From Eutreptiella sp. 'Long Island Sound 2002' (taxonomy: Eukaryota > Euglenozoa > Euglenophyceae > Eutreptiales > Eutreptiaceae): 64,000 nucleotides of DNA. Of this stretch, positions 60,801-62,666 are shown in pieces. The stretch lies in contig OZ038378.1 of NCBI GenBank assembly GCA_964036045.1, positions 21,894,941 through 21,958,940 on the forward strand, in the 5' to 3' direction. The notes below the pieces were generated by a model. That model worked only from the letters and a program-made list of their open reading frames with translations, had not been told where the DNA came from and searched no databases. Both the position numbers and the translations under genes were made by a program. The stretch's first letter is position 1; the number at the start of each line of letters is the position of its first letter.

Positions 60801-62666
60801 CCCATCCCCCTCCCCCGGGTACAGCGCCCAGGTTCCCAACAACTGCCCCAGCCGACAGCACCGCGGCACAATTGGTCCCATACCGTTGTGGCGGTGCGGT
60901 GGGAGGGGGCTGAAACAACAACCATCACCGCGTAGGCGTTGGTGGAGTCGCCCTGCATGTGCACCAAGACCAGGGCTGTCCTTAGCACCCACCAAAAAAG
61001 GGCCCGGCCTGTGGTGCACTCAACCTCCGCAGAACGCCAGCCAACGAGTAACTGCTGTCGTTCATCGGCGGGTGGCGCTGGGTGGGCACGGGTGCCAACT
61101 GTGAAACGGAGGGGTGCTGCTCCTGACGAGACGTTTGGACTGGGTGTTGGGGGATGGGCTGGGGGCTGATGCGGGCATTCCCGGTGTGGCGCTCCCCTGT
61201 CAGTGCCTTCAGTGCGACATGGGGGGGTCCTCTTGTGAATGGGGTGTCGTGCTTTTGCTTCCGTTGTCTGTCCGGTGGCATTACGCCTGCAATGGCACAA
61301 GACATTGGTGTGAGGGCTCCCACCAATGTGAGAGGCACTGCCCTTTGGGCGTGGACCATCTGCACAGACCTGGGAGCCTCCCAGCGACCCGGTCCGGTGC
61401 AAAACCTCCTCATCCGAGACTTTCTGAATGTGTGGCGGGCACTCCCCAGCCAGCGCTCCCCGGCTGTGTACTCAGGCATCCCCACACAGCGAAGTTTGGA
61501 GGGTACTCTGATGTGGGAACTGTACCACAGGGCCGGGGTGGGTCCGGGTCACCTGCTTGAAGGAGGCGGGAAGGGGCCATCAAGGTGGGCACGGTGTAGT
61601 GCAATCGAGCCATGTGTTGCTGCTCCGTGCACTTGCCCGCTGCTGCTCAGGCCTTTCAGGAGATGATTGCGCCAAAAGGTGCGTGCGCGCTGCACATGCC
61701 CTGCGAGGCGTCACATTGATGTGTATTGTCTGGTGCTCTGCTGCGTGTCTTCCGTTTGCAGCCACAGGCTGCGCTGGGGCACTGGCCCGTGACCAGCGCC
61801 ATGAAAGGGCGGAGGACATTCTTTTTGGGCCCGCCGGTTGGGGGCTGGCCCCGCGGGGCGTGACCCTCCCCCCTTCCAATGCGTCCCGTCAAGCGCCAGC
61901 CCAGGGGCGTGGCTGTGGCTGCCGCTGCAGTGCGTCACTCCCAACACCCCCTCACACACCTCCTGCCCCCAGACAATGGGCCAAGAGTTCGATAACGAAA
62001 CGGTCAAACGGCGGATCCCACGGGCTGTGCTCATGCGCAAGACATGCTCAGACACGCGACCCGTGAGGCAAGGCCCGCCCGAACCCCCGGGACACACTAC
62101 CCCTGTACCCCCCCCCCCACACACACACACTCTCTTAGACACCAACACCCCCTCATCGACCCGCTTCCCCCCGACGGACACACTTTGCGGGTCAGCATGG
62201 CACTCCCCTTGTCGCGCCGGACGGCCAAGAACTGCGCTGTCAGGGCGTCGTCCAGCTGCACGTCATCCTCCAGCAGCCGCAGCGCATCAGCCCCGTCCGC
62301 CGTGACCACCTCCCGCTCGTCGCCCTCGTCTTGGGCCAGGGCGTCCGCCAGTTTCAGGAACAGGACCCGACACGCCTGAATGAACTCGCGCTGGTCAATG
62401 GTGTCGTCCTCGTTGGGGTCGAGCCAAGAGAACACCTCCTGCTCCCCGTCCGGTCGCCCCATCAGCTGCGCGATGTCGCGTATGAGCGGCATCACGTCAT
62501 TGAGCGTCAGGCGGCCGGTGCCGTTGACATCCAACTCGGAAAACCGATGGGCCATGGAGTCTTCGAACACGGCGATGTTGTTGACGAAGGAACGGATCAC
62601 GGAGCCTGTGATGGAGGGGCCGCGGGCCTGGCTCTGGAGCCCCGCGTGCAGCATCGGCAAAACCAC
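19304..62666 (-). CDS. Gene 2: EF-hand / ADP-ribosyltransferase / coiled-coil protein (about 19 exons, 5' end not found)
   Basis: Exons in coding order: 62666-62184, 59044-58814, 56859-56632, 54545-54468, 52595-52367, 51382-51302, 50730-50549, 38536-38225, 35998-35884, 33240-32988, 31865-31661, 29331-29109, 28183-28050, 27838-27772, 23075-22870, about 22730-22632, 22283-22152 and 19510-19304, possibly with small ones missed. All junctions keep the frame except those of the 22.7-kb exon. The protein (about 1,150 residues) starts with an EF-hand pair (about residues 30-110), then a weak EF-hand, a mono-ADP-ribosyltransferase fold (about 440-600) with R, STT and ExE motifs, coiled coils (about 730-950) and a C-terminal EF-hand pair before TGA. 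Known ARTs of this type transfer ADP-ribose from NAD to proteins; calcium control through the EF-hands is inferred. A 12-kb intron inside the ART domain holds a transposon. The substrate, the cellular site and the true N-terminus are unknown. Confidence 0.65.
20001..20255 (+). mobile_element. MITE-like inverted-repeat element
   Basis: The ends 20001-20024 and 20232-20255 are inverted repeats of 24 bases with one mismatch (CACGTG, A or G, CAGTGATGGATCTAATT). Between them are dC/dG runs and many short GTCACA/TGTGAC motifs, several forming palindromes (GTGACGAGGCGTCAC; GTGACATGTCAC). There is no coding capacity. Short length, terminal inverted repeats and no ORF fit a MITE. The left flank is a dG run, so a target duplication cannot be defined. 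Confidence 0.65.
20706..20965 (+). repeat. GT-rich minisatellite (GGCGGTTGGTGGTT family)
   Basis: About 260 bases are built from short units such as TTGGCGGTTGGTGG and contain almost only G and T on the plus strand, with G runs of two. Repeated glycine/tryptophan/leucine reading frames on the plus strand are shadows of the repeat. The array is bordered on both sides by similar sequence: GGCGGTCCTTAACGGG plus a run of A before it (20632-20654), and GGCGGTCCTTAAGGG, TGCTTAAC plus a run of A after it (20970-21004). Confidence 0.7.
22152..22283 (-). CDS. Gene 2 exon: EF-hand of the C-terminal pair
   Basis: Follows TCTCCCACAG and ends CGGCAG|GTGTGTC; 44 codons, phase 0 to 0. It encodes IFAEVDVDASGILTLPKLGN, in which DVDASGILTLPK is an EF-hand loop with D at 1 and 3, S at 5 and G at 6 but lysine at 12 instead of glutamate. 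The helix WDVTYVELQKMLRQ follows. Confidence 0.7.
22632..22730 (-). CDS. Gene 2 exon with unresolved phase
   Basis: Between CTGTCATAG and CAACCAAG|GTGGTGG one frame reads VPWLELVEKLCALDLEEEEE followed by LWEDILPRSYNQ, an acidic helix with the codon usage of the neighbouring exons. That frame does not match the phase 0 ends of the exons on either side. Another frame does (arginine- and tryptophan-rich) but is a less plausible protein. Either small exons are missing on both sides, or the less likely frame is used. Confidence 0.4.
22870..23075 (-). CDS. Gene 2 exon after the coiled coils
   Basis: Follows AGCCTCCAG and ends CAGCAG|GTGAGC (strong donor); 206 nt, phase 1 to 0. It encodes SSGRFRANLMQDTYRARAHE, YMRTGTSPGPAAGNPYART and PDWARYAEVEITLDLLQQ. 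Confidence 0.65.
23750..24600 (-). mobile_element. Possible retroelement fragment
   Basis: A minus-strand frame (about 24200-23970) encodes LPLSGRDVVDPTADNEIMAS, EGYKAAAAVYDAALASQ and WGVEDDITVYANGDGEAADT, with compositional features of a gag-like protein. A second frame follows at 23936-23754. Base composition and the CCCCTCGGCC-type segments recall the gypsy remnant at 13.8-14 kb. No LTR or protease motif is visible, so the assignment is weak. Confidence 0.25.
24898..24968 (+). repeat. (CA)n microsatellite
   Basis: About 35 CA dinucleotides with three interruptions by AA. Shorter (CA)n tracts occur at about 2322-2348, 23229-23252 and 33836-33870; (TG)n tracts occur at 51801-51824 and 51908-51995. 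Confidence 0.9.
24969..27771. other. Intron of gene 2, no assigned exon
   Basis: This part of the intron between 27.77 and 23.08 kb has several open frames on both strands around 26590-27590. The longest on the plus strand (26646-27356, 236 codons) has no recognised domain, and a minus frame at 27588-27253 overlaps it. A dG run lies at about 26341-26354. Nothing can be called with confidence. Confidence 0.35.
27772..27838 (-). CDS. Gene 2 exon: short basic helix
   Basis: Follows GTGCCGCAAG and ends GGCAG|GTGGGAG; 67 nt, phase 0 to 1. It encodes KELAVKMRKMQAQLMDGRLR, a basic, methionine-rich helix. The start is the least certain of the boundaries, because the frame is open further upstream. 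Confidence 0.5.
28050..28183 (-). CDS. Gene 2 exon following coiled coil 2
   Basis: Follows CACCCGCAG and ends TATCAG|GTGCTCG; 134 nt, phase 1 to 0. It encodes DIGLDSDVLDPTWFDRKSAL and HAALQREAAHLQGSAVSSNK. The helix in the second half may extend the coiled coil. Confidence 0.6.
28509..28536 (+). repeat. (GA)n microsatellite
   Basis: A run of AG dinucleotides with one interruption lies in the intron between the exons at 29.1 and 28.2 kb. Confidence 0.8.
29109..29331 (-). CDS. Gene 2 exon: coiled coil 2
   Basis: Follows CCCACAAG and ends TCCTG|GTGTGCC; 223 nt, phase 0 to 1. It encodes KEAAERQLEVLKQAMEQFAV, EKHTLESEQRKWEQARAEWD and LQRLRRELQEVQALKELFEN. This is the most typical coiled coil of the protein. 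Confidence 0.75.
30650..31490 (+). pseudogene. Unassigned plus-strand frames, possible decayed transposase
   Basis: Two adjacent plus-strand frames (30657-30953, 30919-31488) lie in the intron between the exons at 31.66 and 29.33 kb. The first contains CQSVVSHKGKLRGHMVQCPH, which resembles the second half of a BED-type zinc finger, but the first cysteine pair is not clear. The second has no recognised motif. A broken hAT-like element is possible, but an accidental frame cannot be excluded. Confidence 0.2.
31661..31865 (-). CDS. Gene 2 exon: coiled coil 1
   Basis: Follows CCACAACAG and ends CTGCAG|GTGCTCC; 205 nt, phase 2 to 0. It encodes a highly charged helix: AEEALQKEGEYWNQQFVKHR, EDHQKAQMLQDLEMAEQQLH, KERIEWLQ. 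Heptad-like spacing of leucine, methionine and tryptophan supports a coiled coil. Confidence 0.7.
32988..33240 (-). CDS. Gene 2 exon: acidic and alanine-rich segment
   Basis: Follows CTTGCCAG and ends AGCAG|GTCAGCC; 253 nt, phase 1 to 2. It encodes SVEAYTMEDAHDVDGFSRPH, an alanine-rich helix (VQDWAAAAATGQASEY), and a methionine- and glutamine-rich stretch (AAMAEMQDQELHCRHTIEG). Confidence 0.65.
34317..34411 (+). repeat. Tandem GGTCCCCCA...TGGGGGACC hairpins
   Basis: Two consecutive inverted repeats with arms GGTCCCCCA and TGGGGGAC(C/G), separated by GGTTGCCAAGTGAC. The second pair (about 34378-34404) has perfect 9-base arms and an 8-base loop. A related half (CAAGTGACGGTCCCCCAG) recurs at 34767-34784 with AACGACAAGG repeats behind it. 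Confidence 0.65.
34507..34644 (-). CDS. Candidate last exon of an unknown gene, lysine-rich C-terminus
   Basis: After TTGACAG the minus strand reads 45 codons to TAG at 34509-34507: PHPEKAKPPPKSAALSIPVE, then SGERVQEFKVKWSRTKKFST and KPVKE. The composition (lysine and proline rich, good codon usage) looks like a real C-terminal tail. It lies inside the gene 2 intron between 35.9 and 33.2 kb, and its start phase does not match the exon at 35.9 kb. It could be a nested gene, an alternative end of gene 2, or a pseudogene. Confidence 0.3.
   Translation of the reverse strand, partial: PHPEKAKPPPKSAALSIPVESGERVQEFKVKWSRTKKFSTKPVKE
35884..35998 (-). CDS. Gene 2 exon after the ART domain
   Basis: Follows GGTGTGCAG and ends GGAG|GTATGAG; 115 nt, phase 0 to 1. 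It encodes VFQFILRFPWDPDKQCPILT and then KGWMQLANELLLSLNG. Codon composition and both splice sites are good. Function of this segment is unknown. Confidence 0.65.
36265..36335 (+). repeat. Dispersed repeat (AGTCATTCCCA...CACAGGGC), copy 1
   Basis: It reads AGTCATTCCCAAACCGTGG, then TTTGGAGGGTGCTC, then CTGATGTGGGTATTGTAACA and CAGGGC. The same order recurs on the minus strand at 40147-40079 and, with a deletion, on the plus strand at about 61470-61532. Class unknown. Confidence 0.6.
38225..38536 (-). CDS. Gene 2 exon: ADP-ribosyltransferase domain, catalytic half
   Basis: Follows TTCCGCAG and ends CGCAAG|GTACGA; exactly 104 codons. It encodes DPGFVSTTLDVDIA (the S-T-S/STT motif that follows a glycine and an aromatic residue) and VQWVSQYPCETERLLPSSTL, matching the SQYPxExE pattern that carries the catalytic ExE of arginine-type ARTs. 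Together with the Arg in the previous exon, all three R-S-E elements are present, so the enzyme is likely active. The residues between the exons join without a gap relative to the family. Confidence 0.8.
40079..40147 (-). repeat. Dispersed repeat (AGTCATTCCCA...CACAGGGC), copy 2
   Basis: Reverse-orientation copy of 36265-36335: AGTCATTCCCAGACCGTC, AAGTTTGGAGGGTGCTCTCC and TTGTAACGCAGGGC align without gaps apart from scattered substitutions. Confidence 0.6.
40238..41000 (-). other. Unassigned protein-like frames inside the 12-kb intron
   Basis: Minus-strand frames at 40609-40238 and at about 41000-40773 look protein-like: one contains RRVVLLDDHFELETAKHGVV, KWTFTTLLKTPANPH and DEAVHQEYIAYWVLLIGAKI, the other IPATQEEMADQLFILFG and QFSVDVVAVHHDTG. 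Splice sites with matching phases for insertion into gene 2 were not found, and the ART fold needs no residues here. They may belong to another inserted element or a nested gene. Confidence 0.3.
41001..42833. other. Left part of the 12-kb intron, no firm gene
   Basis: Open frames on the plus strand at 41188-41589 (contains NHTVCIIQYDSKNQIVIPIL and LWLRHMFRWKDLKNTYPSLK) and on the minus strand at 42115-41627 are not linked to any domain. Nothing is seen between about 42240 and 42833. Confidence 0.35.
42834..42838 (+). repeat. Target-site duplication ACTTT, left copy
   Basis: ACTTT immediately precedes the left terminal inverted repeat. The same five bases immediately follow the right end at 49529-49533. 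Confidence 0.75.
42839..42861 (+). repeat. Left terminal inverted repeat
   Basis: Starts CTTAGCCCACGCAAACTGCA and continues CCC. It matches the complement of 49506-49528 at all 23 positions. Similarity continues weakly (TTTTG) and resumes in the subterminal block at 42908-42934. Confidence 0.9.
43035..43464 (+). repeat. Palindrome cluster A (three copies)
   Basis: Copies at 43035-43054, 43259-43280 and 43443-43464 of the palindrome AGTGCGCGAGGCCTCGCGCA plus CT. The first lacks the outermost T, and the second has A for G in the centre (GAGACCTC). They lie in the leader region between the left end and the first long frame. A ten-base-pair stem forms on either strand. Confidence 0.9.
43480..43930 (+). 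other. Leader of the transposon, upstream of the first long frame
   Basis: Two short overlapping open frames (up to 43708 and 43886) have no recognised motif. The frame used by the next gene is closed here by three consecutive stops at about 43814-43822. The region probably contains the promoter, but no motif can be named. Confidence 0.35.
43931..45757 (+). pseudogene. Transposase-like frame with three in-frame stops
   Basis: One frame runs 609 codons from ATG at 43931 to TAA at 45755-45757, broken only by TAG (44345), TAA (44900) and TAG (45416). All four segments keep one frame and similar composition, so they are one former or unusual gene. The first segment is basic. In the middle, PLLVDENIHYRILKLLYG is followed about 20 codons later by VVYGVWHAYKFVV and an aromatic-rich stretch (FRVFWPILTYL). 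An acidic D-E pair followed by a G-x-WH-x-x-K segment resembles putative transposase domains with a GDQxT...GxWHxxK pattern (for example DUF6589-like proteins), but this is pattern memory only. The last segment ends in a basic tail (ATRNVRQRVR). Each stop is one C-to-T change from CAG or CAA. Either the copy is inactivated by transitions, or TAA/TAG are read through. Confidence 0.5.
45769..45847 (+). repeat. Palindrome cluster B (two copies)
   Basis: Copies at 45769-45790 (perfect consensus) and 45826-45847 (central GAGACCTC) lie between the stop of the transposase-like frame and the start of the ParB-like gene, 57 bases apart from start to start. Confidence 0.9.
46007..48962 (+). CDS. ParB/sulfiredoxin-like protein of the transposon (five exons, one frameshift)
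   Basis: Exons 46007-46346, 46429-46790, 46864-47167, 47239-47939 and 48037-48962; introns are 82, 73, 71 and 97 nt, all GT-AG with matching phases (1, 0, 1, 0). About 870 residues. A basic N-terminus (PKKGRKKKGDKKP) precedes a ParB-like core, in which SLYVLNGQHGTETCRAIQ at about residue 115 corresponds to the GxHR-type loop of the ParB/sulfiredoxin fold; here the arginine is glycine, so nuclease or CTP-binding activity may be altered. Long helical regions follow. The C-terminus is Lys/Ser/Pro rich. Near 48700 the frame must shift by one base: before it reads NNDDGDE, after it EPQRKRKRAPASHFD, a nuclear localisation-type signal, to TAG at 48960. This is a one-base deletion or a sequencing error. 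Introns 2, 3 and 4 each contain one palindrome. A DNA-binding role at those sites is inferred, not shown. Confidence 0.6.
46347..46428 (+). other. Intron 1 of the ParB-like gene, without palindrome
   Basis: Donor GTATGACTC, acceptor TTGCGTTGCAG, 82 nt. It is the only intron of the gene that lacks the element's palindrome. Removing it joins WEDS to DGSLYVLNG in frame. Confidence 0.6.
46791..46863 (+). other. Intron 2 of the ParB-like gene, with palindrome
   Basis: Donor GTATGTGTT, acceptor CTTCGTAG, 73 nt, phase 0. The palindrome at 46818-46839 is the most degenerate copy (GTGCGCAAGGTCTCGCGCAT). It occupies the middle third of the intron. Confidence 0.7.
47168..47238 (+). other. Intron 3 of the ParB-like gene, with palindrome
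   Basis: Donor GTAGGCGTC, acceptor CTACACAG, 71 nt, phase 1. The palindrome at 47191-47212 reads GTGCGCGAGGGCTCGTGCAC, with one change in the centre and one in an arm. Confidence 0.7.
47940..48036 (+). other. Intron 4 of the ParB-like gene, with palindrome
   Basis: Donor GTATATCTG, acceptor GCATTTGCAG, 97 nt, phase 0. The palindrome at 47976-47997 reads GTGCACGAGGCCTCGCGCAC, one change from consensus. Confidence 0.7.
49006..49186 (+). repeat. Palindrome cluster C (two copies)
   Basis: Copies at 49006-49027 (central GAGGTCTC) and 49165-49186 (perfect consensus) lie downstream of the stop codon of the ParB-like gene. The first follows a T-rich CTTTTTTTGCAG that resembles a splice acceptor. 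Confidence 0.9.
49506..49528 (-). repeat. Right terminal inverted repeat
   Basis: Perfect inverted copy of 42839-42861. It is followed by the second ACTTT (49529-49533). Confidence 0.9.
49529..49533 (+). repeat. Target-site duplication ACTTT, right copy
   Basis: Identical to 42834-42838 and directly adjacent to the right terminal inverted repeat. Confidence 0.75.
49898..49984 (-). mobile_element. tRNA-derived SINE, minus strand
   Basis: The reverse complement reads GGATGGCTCAGTAGTACAGC then GGTATATGCC (A box region) and GCGTTCAAATCCTGC (B box region) with tRNA-like spacing. The acceptor stem does not pair. It lies about 370 bases beyond the transposon, inside the same intron of gene 2. Confidence 0.6.
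50549..50730 (-). CDS. Gene 2 exon: ADP-ribosyltransferase domain, first half
   Basis: Follows CATTTTCAG and ends CACTG|GTGTGC. It encodes LRLYTGPAYVPLNKSLR, the usual opening of R-S-E class mono-ADP-ribosyltransferases (LYTGPxYxxxNxxLR), then a helix and LLRGMRILPAEKW, where the arginine occupies the place of the catalytic Arg of the first ART motif (YRG in relatives). It ends in phase 0, and the fold continues directly in the exon at 38.5 kb. Confidence 0.7.
51302..51382 (-). CDS. Gene 2 exon: short exon before the ART domain
   Basis: Follows TGTTATAG and ends GTTG|GTATGAG (a good donor); 81 nt, phase 1 to 1, which is exactly what fits between the exons at 52.4 and 50.6 kb. It encodes HEGWTTETFMNTELAKAVGL and TAAEVVG. 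Confidence 0.6.
52367..52595 (-). CDS. Gene 2 exon preceding the ART domain
   Basis: Follows CTGGTAG and ends CCAAG|GTCTGC; 229 nt, phase 0 to 1. It encodes AIKLTSWRPAFKRMLEDSQE, then a tryptophan-rich stretch (MEAEWCSTEFQGADFWSY) and KGGFDVRDQ. It lies directly ahead of the start of the ADP-ribosyltransferase fold. Confidence 0.6.
52880..53110 (+). repeat. TGTGGACACTGTACACA minisatellite
   Basis: About ten diverged copies of a roughly 20-base unit (GTTGTGGACACTGTACACAT with variants). The unit itself is partly palindromic (GTGTACA/TGTACAC). Confidence 0.75.
53640..54180 (-). mobile_element. tRNA-like SINE within GATACACA-type repeats
   Basis: The reverse complement of about 53865-53945 has GTTGTTCAGTTATTGAGGCA (A box region) and GTGTTCAATTCCCTG (B box region). 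Around it, degenerate units (GATACACA, GGGACACA, AAGCTTGGGATACA) recur at 53660-53750 and 54060-54150. They may be the body of the same element. Confidence 0.45.
54468..54545 (-). CDS. Gene 2 exon: short linker
   Basis: Follows CATGTGCAG and ends CTGCAG|GTTTGC; 26 codons, phase 0 to 0, encoding MRTFAAAEDGNDNARPTHLD and then YLNLLQ. Its boundaries were chosen because the phases fit both neighbours; a longer exon starting further upstream would break the frame. Confidence 0.5.
55609..55695 (+). repeat. Direct repeat, copy 1 (ACCCTTGGGTACAACTT...)
   Basis: AAACCCTTGGGTACAACTT, CCCAACGGCTTTCACACGCC and CACAGAAAACACCAAAGTCC recur with few changes at 58030-58115. The copies are in the same orientation, 2.4 kb apart, in two introns of gene 2. 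Confidence 0.7.
55777..56300 (-). pseudogene. Ankyrin-like pseudogene fragment
   Basis: The minus-strand frame 56181-55777 contains AEWVKRRQSDQTLGHLALIP then AHAFEIQGLKWLLDRR, similar to an ankyrin repeat (G-x-TPLHLA ... A-x-x-G-x-x-x-LLxxG). A second frame just upstream (about 56300-56150) contains CTEWDDSITAILYCRF and appears to be the same gene shifted by a frame. It lies in the gene 2 intron between 56.6 and 54.5 kb and fits neither exon phase. The remnant nature is inferred from the frame change. Confidence 0.35.
56632..56859 (-). CDS. Gene 2 exon: helical segment
   Basis: Follows GTGTTCAG and ends GAACAG|GTCTCG; 76 codons, phase 0 to 0. It encodes SFRGNHIRQLLNNDQNFDDF, an alanine-rich helix (APVEAVSAALRVLQANAQ) and GILAGMLSEIKTSEQ. 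No family is recognised for this segment alone. Confidence 0.6.
57370..57600 (+). repeat. TGCAC-rich minisatellite
   Basis: Many closely spaced TGCAC, GTGCA and TTGCACTTTGCA motifs with CACA spacers. The unit is short and irregular. A similar but smaller cluster occurs at 4835-5010 inside gene 1. Confidence 0.6.
58030..58115 (+). repeat. Direct repeat, copy 2
   Basis: Second copy of 55609-55695 (AAACCCTTGTGTACAACTT, CCCAACGGCCTTCACACGCC, CACAGAAAACACCAAAGTGC). The flanks are unrelated, so the repeat unit is about 85 bases. Confidence 0.7.
58814..59044 (-). CDS. Gene 2 exon: degenerate EF-hand
   Basis: Follows CCCACAG, ends AAG|GTGTGG; exactly 77 codons, phase 0 to 0. It encodes a helix (EVLEAARTMGEAVG), QQMFARWDDSDATEDGESF and DYSEFRELTMQTIRNLATQL. 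The acidic loop flanked by helices resembles an EF-hand, but its spacing is not canonical, so calcium binding is uncertain. Confidence 0.65.
59045..59860. other. Intron DNA of gene 2, no exon
   Basis: Contains a dG run at about 59384-59401 and GC-rich low-complexity frames only. No splice-bounded frame with matching phase was found. Confidence 0.4.
59865..60240 (+). mobile_element. Tandem tRNA-derived SINE copies, 138-base period
   Basis: Two full units begin near 59911 and 60049: GGTCC(C/T)GGTGGTTGAG, then TGGTTATGCATCCAACCACG, a B box (AGTATGAATCCC or AGTTTGAATCCC), GGGAGCATAAGTTGTACC and GAGACAAACGCC. A partial unit precedes them (from about 59865) and another follows (60206-60250, GGAGCACAGGTTGTACC...GACAAACGCC). 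The spacing between the GGTTGAG motifs is exactly 138 bases. A and B boxes suggest a tRNA-like promoter in each copy. Confidence 0.7.
60250..62183. other. GC-rich intron DNA of gene 2, no exon
   Basis: Long open frames on both strands here reflect the GC-rich composition. A minus frame ending near 61290 at ATTGCAG looks exon-like but overlaps the dispersed repeat at 61470-61532, and its phases do not fit. Nothing is called. Confidence 0.4.
61470..61532 (+). repeat. Dispersed repeat (AGTCATTCCCA...CACAGGGC), copy 3
   Basis: Shorter, more diverged copy: GGCATCCCCACACAGCG, AAGTTTGGAGGGTACTC, TGATGTGGGAACTGTACCAC and AGGGC. Compared with copies 1 and 2 it lacks about eight bases after GCTC. Confidence 0.5.
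62184..62666 (-). CDS. Gene 2 exon: N-terminal EF-hand pair
   Basis: Follows CCCTTCAG and ends at GCAAA|GTGTGT; 161 codons in phase 0. It contains two EF-hand loops: DVNGTGRLTLND and the near-canonical DPNEDDTIDQRE (acidic or polar residues at positions 1, 3, 5 and 9, isoleucine at 8, glutamate at 12). Each is preceded by a helix (HRFSEL, EVFSWL). After them comes an alanine- and aspartate-rich helical stretch. It is the clearest single exon in the window. The exon before it was not found. Confidence 0.75.

Noticed and set aside
60401-61402. 333-codon minus-strand open frame, the longest in the window
   Set aside because: Extremely rich in G, P, R and T from GC-rich DNA, with no motif, and frames on both strands are equally open. 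It is a composition artefact.
61292-61552. Exon-like minus frame (GMPEYTAGERWLGSAR...)
   Set aside because: Part of it is the dispersed repeat found at 36.3 and 40.1 kb, and its phases do not fit gene 2.
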